A DNA stretch of 64,000 bases from contig NW_008709540.1 of the NCBI RefSeq assembly GCF_000327385.1, positions 1,774,062 through 1,838,061 of the forward strand. The letters run 5' to 3'. The notes under the pieces are model-generated. The model searched no databases, was not told where the DNA came from, and saw only the letters and a program-made list of their open reading frames with translations. Position numbers and translations under genes: made by a program. Every line of letters starts with the position of its first letter. Within the stretch, counting starts at the first letter, position 1. The DNA is from Lottia gigantea. Taxonomy: Eukaryota > Mollusca > Gastropoda > Lottiidae. This document shows, one piece after another, positions 22,858 through 35,800 of this stretch.

Positions 22858-24642
22858 ATGATGCTGAAGGTAGCAGTTTCTGCAGTTTGTCTAGTTGCCA
22901 TGACAACATCGCTACCATTGCCAGGAATGTTTGGAATGCCCATCATGCCACCGTTTAACCCTTTCTTACACATGATGAGACCATTTTCACCCTTTGGCAT
23001 GATGGGTGCTTTTGGGCCGATGGGCATTTTCGGTCCCATGGGGCCAATGGCAGCGAGAATGAGAATTGGCGTGATGAATTCCCGTATGCGGCAACGAATC
23101 CGATCTCCATTCAACCGACCAATTTCCGGGACCAGAACCTCAAGCGTCGTCAGTCAACGAACTATTTCTCCTGTCGGTGTCAACTCAATCGTGCCTGCCC
23201 CTAATGGAAATGTTGTCCCAGTTGCAACATATGGAAATGGTATGCCTCTAAATAATGGTATGGGGGCCTCTGTTGGAAACGTGATGACAGCCAATAATGG
23301 AATGGGAGGCTCTGTTGGAAATATAATGCCATTTAATAATGGAATGGGAGCCTCTGTTGGAAACATAATGACAACCAATAATGGAATGGGGGCCTCTGTT
23401 GGAAACGCAATCCAATTCAATAATGGAATGGGAGCCTCTGTTGGAAACGCAATCCAATTCAATAATGGAATGGGAGTCTCTGCTGGAAACGCGATGCCAT
23501 TCAATAATGGTATGGGAGCCTCTGCTGGAAACGTGATGCCATTCAATAATGGTATGGGGACCTCTGTTGGAAACGTTATGGTGTCTAATAATGGAATGGG
23601 AGCCTCTGTTGGAAACGCGATGCCATTCAATAATGGTATGGGAGCCTCTGCTGGAAACGTGATGCCATTCAATAATGGTATGGGGGCTTTGGCTGTGAAC
23701 GCAATCCCATTCAACAATGGAATGGGAGCCTCTGCTGGAAACGTGATGCCATTCAATAATGGAATGACGGCCTCTGCTGGAAACGTTATGGTGACTAATA
23801 ATGGAATGGGAGCCTTTGCTGGAAACGTTATGCCATTCAATAATGGAATGGGAGCCTCTGCTGGAAAAATAGGACGTATGCCAGTTGACAGTGGAATGGG
23901 AGCCTCTGTCAGAAATACAATGCCAGTTGATATTGGAATCGGGGCCTCTGTTGGCAACGCGATGCCAGTTGACATTGGAATGGGAGCCTCTGTTGGAAAT
24001 GGAATGACAGTTGACATTGGGATGGGAGCCCCTGTTGGTAACGTTATGTCAGCCAATAATGGCATGGGGGTCTCTGCTGAAAACACGATGCCAGTTGACA
24101 TTGAAATGGGAGCATCTGGTGGAAACGCAATGCCTGTTGACATTGGAATGGGAGCATCTGGTGGAAATGGAATGACAGTTGACATTGGGATGGGAGCCCC
24201 TGCTGGTAACGTTATGTCAGCCAATAATGGCATGGGGGTCTCTGCTGGTAATGCAATGCCAGTTGGCATTGGAATTGGAGCCTCTGTTGGTAACGTTATA
24301 TCAGCCAATAATGGAATGGGAGCCTCTGTTGGAAACGGAATGCCAGTTGAAATTGGAATGGGAGCCTCTGGTGGAAACACAATGCCAGTTGACATTGGAA
24401 TGGGGGCATCTGGTGGAAATGGAATGGCTGTTGACATCGGAATGGGGGTCTCTGCTGGGAACGCAATGCCAGTTGAAATTGGAATGGGAGCCTCTGTTGG
24501 AAATGGAATGCCAGTTGACAGCAGATTTGGAGTTCAAAATGGAAACAATGGTTTTGGGGCTAGTTCCGGTGAAATTATTCAAGCCAACAATGGAAATGGT
24601 GGTAGTCCCGGTAGCGAAGCACCTGTCAATAATGTATTTTAA
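22858..24642 (+). CDS. Secreted protein with about 30 tandem 14-residue Met/Gly/Asn repeats
   Basis: It encodes 594 residues. Translation most likely starts at ATG 22858, eleven bases into the exon after acceptor attttag (ending 22847); the upstream open extension lies in the intron. MMLKVAVSAVCLVAMTTS is a signal peptide. Residues about 19-110 are Met/Pro/Phe/Gly-rich (MFGMPIMPPFNPF, MMGAFGPMGIFGPMGPM) and then basic (RMRQRIRSPFNR). From about residue 145 come some 30 repeats of consensus NNGMGASVGNAMPF in the first half, changing to DIGMGASVGNAMPV in the second half. A multi-unit block (GMTV-DIGMGAP-GNVMSA-NNGMGVSA) occurs twice, evidence of unequal exchange. There are no Cys in the repeats. 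A polyadenylation signal AATAAA lies at 25031. The paralogue at 17559 shares the N-terminal design. A structural, extracellular-matrix-like role is inferred; no enzyme or binding motif is seen. Confidence 0.85.
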   Translation: MMLKVAVSAVCLVAMTTSLPLPGMFGMPIMPPFNPFLHMMRPFSPFGMMGAFGPMGIFGPMGPMAARMRIGVMNSRMRQRIRSPFNRPISGTRTSSVVSQRTISPVGVNSIVPAPNGNVVPVATYGNGMPLNNGMGASVGNVMTANNGMGGSVGNIMPFNNGMGASVGNIMTTNNGMGASVGNAIQFNNGMGASVGNAIQFNNGMGVSAGNAMPFNNGMGASAGNVMPFNNGMGTSVGNVMVSNNGMGASVGNAMPFNNGMGASAGNVMPFNNGMGALAVNAIPFNNGMGASAGNVMPFNNGMTASAGNVMVTNNGMGAFAGNVMPFNNGMGASAGKIGRMPVDSGMGASVRNTMPVDIGIGASVGNAMPVDIGMGASVGNGMTVDIGMGAPVGNVMSANNGMGVSAENTMPVDIEMGASGGNAMPVDIGMGASGGNGMTVDIGMGAPAGNVMSANNGMGVSAGNAMPVGIGIGASVGNVISANNGMGASVGNGMPVEIGMGASGGNTMPVDIGMGASGGNGMAVDIGMGVSAGNAMPVEIGMGASVGNGMPVDSRFGVQNGNNGFGASSGEIIQANNGNGGSPGSEAPVNNVF

Positions 24643-25030
24643 GTATAAGGAAATCCTGTAGGAGAGTTTAAAGTCCTATAGGCTGTCCTAGGGAATGGGT
24701 TTAGGTTAGTGGAGATCTATTACTTTGGAAGAGGTTTGGGACGAACTTTTAACATATTACGAAAATATAACACATCATGAATTTACTTGCATGGTAGTTT
24801 CAATATTTGTACCCAAAAAAGGGATTTTTGTTTGTATGTATATTTGTATATAGTATAATTTTAAGAGTCTCTTTCTTAAAAATTGCAAACAATTTAAACC
24901 TAAACATTAACAAGTATGTTTTTACCAAAAGAGTTGTCAATATTTATTTTTTTTATTAAAAATTATTTTTGTATATTGTTTTTCTAAATTTTTATTTTCT
25001 TATTGAAAATTTTATTGAATTACTTTTGTG

Positions 25031-25036
25031 AATAAA
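25031..25036 (+). terminator. Polyadenylation signal of the 14-residue-repeat gene
   Basis: AATAAA about 390 bases after the stop codon, following an AT-rich 3' UTR, with T-rich sequence just downstream. Confidence 0.65.
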
Positions 25037-25396
25037 ACTTAAAATTCTGTATTTTTTCAATCATTTTTTGTCAGTCCCTTTTCAGAGTGGACTTTAAAAA
25101 ATTAATCAATAACAAGACCATGCAATGTGACTTCTGCAATATAAATTGGACCATTGGCAAGGTGTGCCCTGAGTTAGACTTTTTTTATCGAAATGTCCCC
25201 AAGGCTATTCTGGAGTCGGAAGTCTTAAGCGCTATAAATGGACCCATGAAGACTGACAGGCAATAAGGGTAATGGTGAAAAAAACAAGACAACAGAATTC
25301 TACCATATTTATTTTTTTTTGATCTTCACCAATGATGGTTACTGCATAATAAAATGGTTTTATAAAACAAGATCTTCACACTTTCTAGTTAGTTCT

Positions 25397-25494
25397 TAAG
25401 CCCAGTTCACACTGCCAATCATTGAACTCAGATTCTTTAATTAATCTTAAAATTAAGAATATTTTCATTCAATTGGAAGCAGTGTAAATTGGGC
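25397..25494. repeat. Short inverted-repeat element, about 98 bp
   Basis: AAGCCCAGTTCACACTGC at the left matches the reverse complement of gcagtgtaaattgggctt at the right with two differences. A MITE fragment or solo hairpin; non-coding. Confidence 0.65.
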
Positions 25495-25616
25495 TTTGTT
25501 TTACTTCTTGGTTACAATTTGGGCAGGACACAATCCATAAATTCTTAATTTCCAAATAAATTCAAAGTGGAGAAAGCTTGGAGCTTACTTCTACCTTATA
25601 TATATGGAGCACAATG

Positions 25617-25672
25617 TTCCTTTAGCAACGATAGATTGTCGTTAGATTATAGAATCTATCATTGCTCAAGGA
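25617..25672. repeat. Short hairpin
   Basis: ttcctttagcaacgatagatt pairs imperfectly with aatctatcattgctcaaggaa across a loop of about 14 bases. Confidence 0.65.
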
Positions 25673-26099
25673 ATATGATAGAGCACAAGTTATTCACTGA
25701 CATTGCCAGAAGTTTGGAACTATTGTAAGCTCAAATCTCTTGCTCTCTCTGAAACTGCCTATACTTAACTTAACCCTAAAAAAAAATAATGGAATAAGGG
25801 GCCTGCCCATTACAGGTGTTAAATACCTTAAGCCCATTTCTGAAAATCTTTTTTGTGACTAGGGTAACGTAGTAAACAGTCACATGTAAGGAATTGTTTT
25901 TTTTAAGAAGTTCTAGAAACGGGGCTAATCCCTCAAAATGTAACCAATATACATAATGGACCCTATATATATATAGGGGCTGTACATATACATAATAACA
26001 TAGTATCAAATAAACAGTGAACTGTGATATACACCGTCATACTGTAACTTCACAATTGACTGACGTATTCCTTACTTATAACATTAACATCATCATCTT

Positions 26100-28380
26100 G
26101 AAAGATGTCACCCAGGAGAAAGGTTAATCAAAATCCTTCTTTATGATGACTTTAATGTTACTATCATCTGATTGGCTAATCAAGTTTTATAACCAATCAG
26201 ATAAATGTAATTTCCTAGATTTTTTGCTGGTTCATTTCAATTGATTATTTTATGATGATTTAATTGTAAAGGACTTGAAACAAGTTTTTTGAAGTCTCAC
26301 ACCTTCATTTTAAATGACTTCTAAGCCACTAAATTATAATTTGATAGTTTGTAAATTTTCTTTTGTACACAAGCAAATCATTTTACATACATTATTCTAC
26401 AAAATAATATCTCCAAATATCTATCAACATATTTGTGACAGTTAATGTTATTTCTTGTCAAATGAAGAAGCCATGAAATTTGTCATCAGAACTTTTATCA
26501 CACGGAATACAATTAATATTGACTGATAAAAACCCAGAGATAAGAAACAAACAGACATCATCTAGCTATAAGTAATTATCATAAATAATGGACAAGAACC
26601 TGTCATGTCAGATCACATGATAGTCATGTGACAGATGATATTAATACATTGTCAAGGCAAGATTGTGTATGAACACATTGTTATTATATAATATTAGCTA
26701 TGATCCTTATTTAGTTTAACTCTATAGTTAATGGGGTACAGATTATATTAAAAGACATACAATTAATTAAATTTTCATGGGGTATTTAGTACATTGTCAT
26801 TCATTTAAATGATGCAGAAGAAAAAAATCTAATTCTTATGCCAGTAGATGCTGAGAGTTTGGTCAGTGTCAGCTTTAAGCCTGTATTACAAAATCAATAC
26901 AGTTAAAAATTGAAGAAGCAAATAATGTGGTATGGTTCTAAGAGTTGTATGAACAGGAGTTTTGTAATTTCAGTCCTCTTGTATTATAATACCAGGAAGA
27001 AAGCGCTTAAATACAGTCAAAACTCTGTACCTCATATATTTGTATCTGAACAATACAATGCTTAATAATTCTTACATTTGAGTCTGGAAATTGCTTACAT
27101 TCAATCTAATCTTAAATTAAATTATTACTACACATGTTTTTGTCACTTTCAATACAAGGGAAACAACCCAGACATATTACATCAATGTTTCTGATAAATA
27201 AATGAAGCACATTTTAACACTGTAATATCTCTGTAAGTTGGAATTCAATTATTAGTTGAAGGTCAACTTGAGACATATACATTTGAAAGCGACACAAATG
27301 GCAAGCTGAATAAAACACACGTCAAAACAAGACAAGCAAAACTAAGGATATCCTAAAATAATAAACATATAACTGTGCTTAAAAAAAAAAAATGAATATT
27401 CTTAACAATTTTTCCGAGCTCTTATCTAATTTGAATAAATATGTTTCACTTGAAGCAACACAAATTACAAATTAACACAAATGTTCAACATAAACTCTAA
27501 ACGAAAACAATTCAAATAGGATCAAACTGGCTGTATGCAAAAAACAATGAATTTACAAGGTCCAATTTTTTCAAGACCACAGGGGCCCATTCTTGGAAAC
27601 TTAAGGTAACATCAAGATTTTAGGAAATACAGACTGGATGATACAACTAAAATTGTAAGTGATAGACCAATTAGATTACTAGAAAGTAATATCATCTAAA
27701 ATTCCTTAATTGACATGTAGGCAATTTGGCAGGGGCTGACTATAATTTTGATGTGTGACAATCAAGACTAAAATCAACCCAGTCTTTTATTTTATGCAAA
27801 CAGGGGATCACTAGCTATATCATTCTAACTCTGAAGCTGAATTCACAAGCTATACAGGCTAATGGCAACAGGTGTTCTAGAAACCAAGACACTCAACTCA
27901 AATTATATATAGACCACTTCAAGGCTCACATATACATATATTATATACAGATAACTTGTATACAGGAGAGGAGGGGGGAAGAGGGGGGGGGGGTAATTAT
28001 GGGCCAGGGGTGACTTTAGTAATTGATATAAATTAACTAATTGGCTGTATTTTCCAGACATGTTGGACAGAATGTCTGTATATGGAAGATCAAAGCCAAT
28101 GCGTACCGATAAATAAAAAAATTCTAAACATTTATTTTTTTTATCTACTTTTTCTAATGATATAGAAAGTGAACAAAACTGAAATATAATATTTCTATTA
28201 TAACCTTTATTACTTTTAAAAATAATAAAAATTCCAAAAAGGGAGGAGGGGCAATAGAATGGACCAGGGTTGGGAAGGGGGTAGGGGGAAGGGGGTATAT
28301 TCTTTATAAATATTATTAACCTACTTTATATATACAGATACTACTGACACAGACAAACATAAAATATCACATTTAAACTT
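26100..28380. other. Gene-free AT-rich region
   Basis: No open frame or exon with homology is seen. It may include distal 3' UTR of the minus-strand KIAA0232-like gene, but no boundary can be fixed. G-runs occur at 27966-27994. Confidence 0.4.
28266..28295 (+). other. G-quadruplex-type motif
   Basis: Five runs of three to five G with short loops (gggttgggaagggggtagg and following gggaaggggg). It matches the standard intramolecular G4 pattern on the plus strand. Confidence 0.6.
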
Positions 28381-28384
28381 TATA

Positions 28385-28900
28385 GCTGCTCTCTCATTCA
28401 TTATACTTCAGTAATATATTAATTTCTGATGCCTCAACCAGTGCTTTTAACAGTTGCCAATTTAACTTTTTGAGAACCTCTGCTTGCACTTTTGTGAGTA
28501 GGATGCTCATTCATTATATTTCAGTAATATATTAATTTCCGATGCCTCAACCAGTGCTTTTAACAGTTGCCAATCCAACTTTTTTGGAACCTCTGCTTGC
28601 ACTTTTGTGAGTAGGATGCTCATTCATTATACTTCAGTAATATATTAACAATATCAGGCACCTTGACCAGTGCTTTTAACAGTTGCCATTTAACATTTTG
28701 AGAACCACTGCTCACTTTTATGAGTTCGATGCTCCCATTCAGTAATACATTAACCATTTCTCATACCTTGACCAGTGCTTTTACAGTTGGCACATTCTTG
28801 TATCCTAATACCTATTAACTTAACTACATCTGTAATCTGACATATAATATCATACAAATACAAATTTTGATACCTTGACCAGTGCTTATTGCATTTAGCG
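28385..28900. repeat. Tandem repeat, about 113-bp unit, 3 clear plus 2 degenerate copies
   Basis: The block cagtgcttttaacagttgcc recurs near 28440, 28553 and 28668, with ttcattatacttcagtaata before and gcttgcacttttgtgagtag after. Weaker copies lie near 28770 and 28880 (ccttgaccagtgctt). Non-coding. Confidence 0.8.
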
Positions 28901-28979
28901 CAGTCAAATCCTAACAACCTTACTATTTGAAGACTATTTCCCACATTTTTGAGTTAGTGATATAGGTGAATGACAAGTA

Positions 28980-31900
28980 AAATCCACCTCTAGTAAAAGG
29001 TGATATTGCAGGCTATTTGCACATGTTTCTGGCTCCATACACATTTACCGTAACTAACATTTCAGACCAGATTAATAGATCACATATAAAACATTAACTA
29101 CATTGCATGCCGAAATCTTGAACTTTCAAAGAAAGGTAACTCCAAAATTCATTTGATGCCATTTTTCATAGTCATGTGTTTGAATATATCGGATGCATTC
29201 AAGTTTAAAACTTGATAACTCTCAATAATTATCACACAAACAGAAAACTACTAGCTTGACACATCTCCTACTCAATAGATCTACAAAAACACTGCATTCT
29301 ATACAATATATATAGACACAAGACTTTCAGCAAGCCCCTTAGCAGACCAAATACAACTACATGTACATAGAAGCCAAGAGAACAAGATTTGTTAGAAAAC
29401 TTTTGGATAAATACTCCAAACTGTAATGACAAAAAAGAATTTAGAGTTCACAAAATCAGAATTCAACTAAATGCATCGTAACAAGACAAACTTCTACAAA
29501 AATACTTCAAGCTGGGATAGAAAAAGCTTTAAATTACCTACACAAGCATGTGAAAAGAGTCATGTCTTTGTCAAAATTTTGAAGCATGTTCTAATATAAA
29601 CACATAAACAGTCAGTCAACAGAGCAACAAACATACATACTTCTTCAGTTTTATATTTTGACAAGACAAAAGATGTTTATATTAATTAAACCTCAATAGA
29701 TTTTTTACAGTTGTTTTTTGCTCTACCTCATTCATTCTTGTCCAATACATAGTAGAGAAAGTAGAGGGTTTTTATTTGTGTGGAATCATACCTAGGTGTA
29801 CACTTTTTTTTACAAACACGCCAACTAATATAGTATTACATTTGACTAATTTCTACTCCATGACAAAATGACTTACAATTTACGCAACAAGTCACAAAAT
29901 TTATGGTTTATAATTTTACAATTGTTGTCAATTTAAGTTAAAAACTTTTTAAAGCCCAAAATTTCAACGTTTTTTTTAGATCATTTTCATAAAATTATTT
30001 TCTGTAATTTTTAAAGTTATTAAAATTGGATATAAGTGTTTATTTGTGAATTATTTTAGACACTCTATACCTAACATAATCATAACAGAAAACTACCAAA
30101 TTGAGCTAAATTGGTGAACTGATTATTTTAAAGGTTAACACACATAGTCTAGTTTATATTTGAAACTATACAAGCCAGTCCACGCCATTGTGTATAACAT
30201 GTTCTTGTTTCTGAATACAGTTATATTATGTATTGTAATTGATATTATAGAAATAAATCATTGTGTTAAGATTCTAACTACCTACAAATAAAGTTGATAG
30301 TTAATAAATTTTCAAGGAGATGCATAAATATTCTAACTGAACTATCACAAATCCTGAATTAATTTTATTTAACAGGTTTTGCTTGTACCACACATAAAAT
30401 TAGTGCAAATTAACATAAATTAATGAATTATGGTTTCAAATTTTCACAAAGCATGAATCTTGTGTAAATTACACAAATCTATGAAATATTATAAAAATGT
30501 TATTGATGAAATTAGAAAGAATTAAATTAGGATTTTTATGAACTAACTTCAGAATGAAAGTTGAAATTCGAAACAAACCCAACGGTAAGCTTATATCTCA
30601 AACTCTCAATTAAAAGATATAAAATTGGTTAATATTTTTAAAGTGATTTAAATTATTTTTCTATAAAAATGTGAAATGTTATGAGATTTTTTTCAAACCA
30701 TTTTTAACAATTTTTCTGATTGATTTTCACACACACACAAAAACTGTCACCGATTCACTCGTTATCAATTAGCTAATGACTTAATTAACATATATACAAT
30801 TAAATATACATGCTTTTTTCTTCCTTTATATGTTAACAATTTATTTTTTATTGATGTCTGTATCTTTTAATAAGAATTCTTAAATAAATATTGTGCTTAT
30901 GTCACTCTTTGAAAATGCTAGATTATTTTTCATTGAAAGGGATTTTTATAGAATTCTTAATTGACTTTCATGCTATTGTTTTTATTTTTTTTGAGTATTT
31001 TTAAATGAGCTTTTTTTTTTAAATATTAAAATTATATTATAATAAAAATGTTAAGTTATTTTACATTCATATTTTATCTTATTTAAAGAAGAGATTTTCT
31101 ATAGAAGATTTTTACTGACATTCGAGCTATTGTCTCTTTTAAATATATGTTGTGGTTATTTTTTTTAACTGTTTGAAAACATTTCATTATCTTTTATTTA
31201 TATATTTCGACTATTTAAGGAAAGGTTTTTAATATAAGTATTTTTATTGACATTTTTGTATTTTTTTTATTGCCTTTTATAACTAAATTAAAAAAAAATA
31301 CAATCATATTGTGCTTTTTAACTATAGTATATGGCTTGTTAATCTTTTTCATTCTTTTATTTTCTTAAATTTAATGCGAACATATTATTTTTATACTTTG
31401 TCATGCATTTTTGAACATTAGTCTGTTGAAACTTTAAAACACTATTTTTTTTGTTAAATATATATTTGCTGACTATAATGAGAGTATTTGTTAATATTTG
31501 TATCATTTTAAAAAGGTTTAATTTTTAATAATACACTATTACAAATAATTGCATTGAAGTGTTTAATATTTTTGCCAAGTGGGTTATTAGTTGTAAATAT
31601 TGGTAAGATATCTATGTAACTAAAGACTAACTATTCTATATGAAGAATAAGAAGAGTATATTTTATGCTTTTTAGCATTATACATATCATGCTGTTTCCC
31701 TAAAAAAAATCTCTTGACCTTCAAGCTTATCAATTCTAATCTGCAAACTTTCAAATATAATATCTTTTTAATTGTGCTCAATAACAATACGTCTATTCAT
31801 TTTGTAACCAAAAGGCCAAATTTCGAGAATTTCCATTCTAAAAATGGAATCTTTTCAAGACAATTCATAAGCTTATACAAGAAATAAAAAAGATTTTTTT

Positions 31901-32814
31901 TAAAAAATCTGCAACTTTTTAAAATAGCAAGAACTGTGATAAATATGAACCAGCAAAGATAATATTAAAAATTCACAAAACTTAAAATTCTATACGAGAA
32001 CAATAGAATGTCTTAATTAAATTCAGAATTGTTATTCTAGCCCAGAAAATAAATTCAAACGCAATCAAATTCTAATTTTGACTAAATTTTTGGGAAACAG
32101 AAAAAGTATGAAAACAAGAATAAGAATTTATATAAAAAAAGAAAAAAATCTAGAAGAAGTGAGTGACTGAATGAGGCTTCACTGAAGAAACTTTAAACCA
32201 GAGAGCCAATCAAATAAAGACAAACCGAAACCCGTTTCATATACTTTGACTTGGATTAGCTGATTATCGAACTTGTTTAAATTACTTAAGTATTATTTTT
32301 GTTCCGAAAACATATTTTCAACCTGGTTAATCAACACTAAAAAATGATTATTATTTTATAAATAAACATCAGATTTCAACAACAAAAATTTAATACAACT
32401 TTACCAATTTGTTTTGTTCTCTTTTTTTTGTTTTATGTCTAGTTGGTAAAATTTTTGCTTGGATTTACGTCTGCTTTTTTTCAGCAAAATGCTATTCACT
32501 GCCAGTTCAGAAATTAAATTTTGTAAATTTCATAAGATTAAACATCTAATGTTTTAAAATGCAAAACCAAGTTGTCAAGAATGTATCAGTGTTTAAATTC
32601 AAAGTTTAATCTGTAGATGATTTGTTGAATTTTGGTAAAAAATGATTAAAAAAACTTGAAATCTTTGTTATTTCTAAGATAATACAAATATTCCTGAGTG
32701 GATGACACCATGACAACTCTAAACTCTAAACACATTAAAAACTGAACCAATCAGAATTGATTATATTTACAGTGACGCCATCTAGTGATAATTTACATCA
32801 AAGTTCCATAACTC
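28980..32814. other. Gene-free AT-rich region, probable 3' UTR and flank of the KIAA0232-like gene
   Basis: No coding exon is seen. Very A/T-rich sequence with homopolymer runs follows the stop codon of the minus-strand gene. I cannot locate its cleavage site. Confidence 0.4.
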
Positions 32815-35800
32815 TTAGTTTACTTTATGAACTTTGGTGCTAACTATTTTTTTCTTTTTCTCTTTGCTTCTTTCAGTTTTCTTCTGTTTATCATCTGTAG
32901 ATTCCTACAAAGTAGTGTTAATCCTTAATATTTGTGAATTTCAGAATCACAACCAATATTCTTTTACAGACGAAAAAAGTCTCCTTCGCTGAAATTTGGA
33001 TTGTTTCTTTATGATTGCCAAGGCCATCTTAATATCCAATCCAAACAACAATAAGCATTTTTACTTCAGTCCCATGACCTAGATCACTGACAGAGGGAAA
33101 CAAGTTTGAAAAGTCCAAAAATACCAATCAGATATATGTAGTAATCAAACCAACCATTTAAGTATGAAACTAGCTGACATACTCCACATTCATAAAGCAA
33201 TAGGGCATGCCTGTCACACAGACTATGTATTTATAAAATACAAGTCAATATTTACCTTACGAGAAGTGGTTTTATTGGTTTTTAATTCAGGAAATTCTTC
33301 CTTCTTCAGTTCAAATTTCCCTTCTCCAGAATCTATAGAATCACTATCACTGAAATTTACAATATGTTACATGATCTTAGTGTCTTACATGGCTACAAAA
33401 GGGAGGTTAACACTCATCCTCAGCTGCCGGCAATAAAAACTCACTCTTCAAATATAGAATCAAATTTCACTACTGAATTAAATATGTCTATTGAGTACAT
33501 CTCAAAATCACACAATGAATTCTTCTTAAAAGGTTTCTTTTAAACCTGTTAATTTTGTTATGTTTTATTCTCTTGCCATTACATCTGATGATGATGGTGT
33601 ATATTGTGTTGAAACGTTATGTGCCTAACCTTATTAAAGAAGTGTGTTATATTCCATAACATTGTCTTGTGTTTTGTTATATCTTAAGCATGTATTATCA
33701 AAGAATTGTGTTGTGTTTTGTTATATCTTAAGCATGTATTATTAAAGAATTGTGTTGTGTTTTGTTATATCTTAAGCATGTATTATCAAAGAATTGTGTT
33801 GTGTTTTGTTATATCTTAAGCATGTTTTATTAAAGAATTGTGTTGTGTTTTGTTATATCTTAAGCATGTATTATTAAAGAATTGTGTTGTGTTTTGTTAT
33901 ATCTTAAGCATGTATTATTAAAGAATTGTGTTGTGTTTTGTTATATCTTAAGCATGTTTTATTAAAGAATTGTCTTGTGTTTTGTTATATCTTAAGCATG
34001 TATTATTAAAGAATTGTGTTGTGTTTTGTTATATCTTAAGCATGTATTATCAAAGAATTGTGTTGTGTTTTGTTATATCTTAAGCATGTTTTATTAAAGA
34101 ATTGTGTTGTGTTTTGTTATATCTTAAGCATGTATTATTAAAGAATTGTGTTGTGTTTTGTTATATCTTAAGCATGTATTATTAAAGAATTGTCTTGTGT
34201 TTTGTTATATCTTAAGCATGTATTATTAAAGAATTGTGTTGTGTTTTGTTATATCTTAAGCATGTATTATTAAAGAATTGTCTTGTGTTTTGTTATATCT
34301 TAAGCATGTATTATTAAAGAATTGTGTTGTGTTTTGTTATATCTTAAGCATGTATTATCAAGGAATTGTGTTGTGTTTTGTTATATCTTAAGCATGTTTT
34401 ATTAAAGAATTGTGTTGTGTTTTGTTATATCTTAAGCATGTATTATCAAAGAATTGTGTTGTGTTTTGTTATATCTTAAGCATGTATTATTAAAGAATTG
34501 TGTTGTGTTTTGTTATATCTTAAGCATGTATTATTAAAGAATTGTGTTGTGTTTTGTTATATCTTAAGCATGTATTATTAAAGAATTGTGTTGGTTTTTG
34601 TTATATCTTAAGCATGTATTATTAAAGAATTGTGTTGTGTTTTGTTATATCTTAAGCATGTATTATCAAAGAATTGTGTTGTGTTTTGTTATATCTTAAG
34701 CATGTATTATCAAAGAATTGTGTTGTGTTTTGTTATATCTTAAGCATGTTTTATTAAAGAATTGTGTTGTGTTTTGTTATATCTTAAGCATGTATTATCA
34801 AAGAATTGTGTTGTGTTTTGTTATATCTTAAGCATGTTTTATTAAAGAATTGTCTTGTGTTTTGTTATATCTTAAGCATGTATTATTAAAGAATTGTGTT
34901 GTGTTTTGTCATATCTTAAGCATGTATTATTAAAGAATTGTGTTGTGTTTTGTTATATCTTAAGCATGTATTATTAAAGAATTGTGTTGTGTTTTGTTAT
35001 ATGTGCTCCTCGTTTCTACATGTCGTTCAAATCATTAGTATAATGAATTAAGATATAAGATGTTTTAGAGAAATAGAGAAATAGATATTACACCTGTCTA
35101 ATTTTCTACTCACCTGATTATATGATAGCCATGTAAAAAGGGACAGAGTGGGCCTTTAAAACACATCCCATCTTCCCAGAACCGACAAGTTATAGATGAC
35201 AGATCATGTGAGAATTTACAATCTGATCTTTTACACGCCCCCTCTAGGAAAAAACTGCATGGTTTTCTACTTGTTCCTACAAAGGACAGACATGATCTTA
35301 ATAATCTTATCAACTGGTTGGGCTATTGAACCAAAAAAATATAGTTTTTTACATGTTCCTACAAGAAACAAGCACAAAACTGAAAATTCAAATTGACTTT
35401 TTGGACTATTGAAATAATATTTCAATAACACAAGATTTTTAATAAATAAATTGTTAAAATGTGTTAAATGTTAATTGGTTTACAACTGGTATCTACAGTG
35501 GAAAAATAAGTTTCTTTAAACTGCTAAGAGTTAAAGAGAGAGTTTGCACAGAAGTTCAGCATCTTAGAATATAACGAACCAAGTCCCGGAAGAACTTTAG
35601 CCTTCAAGATGGGAGGGCATGTGACACAAGATACAACACCAGAATTTCATGCCTCAAACTGAAGTTTTTGGGATCATTATACAATTCATGAATATTCATA
35701 TATTGTCCTACCTTTCTTGGTTTTATTAACTTTCTTTCTAGCATCAGGAACATTGAGATATGGTGGCCATTCATTGTGGTACAAGCCTACACCTTCTCCA

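Noticed and set aside
23154-24437. 427-codon minus-strand frame opposite the 14-residue-repeat gene
   Set aside because: Shadow of a repetitive coding sequence; no signal peptide, splice context or homology.
33661-35002. Possible CRISPR-like array
   Set aside because: Direct head-to-tail 44-bp units without distinct spacers in a eukaryotic intron; an ordinary minisatellite.
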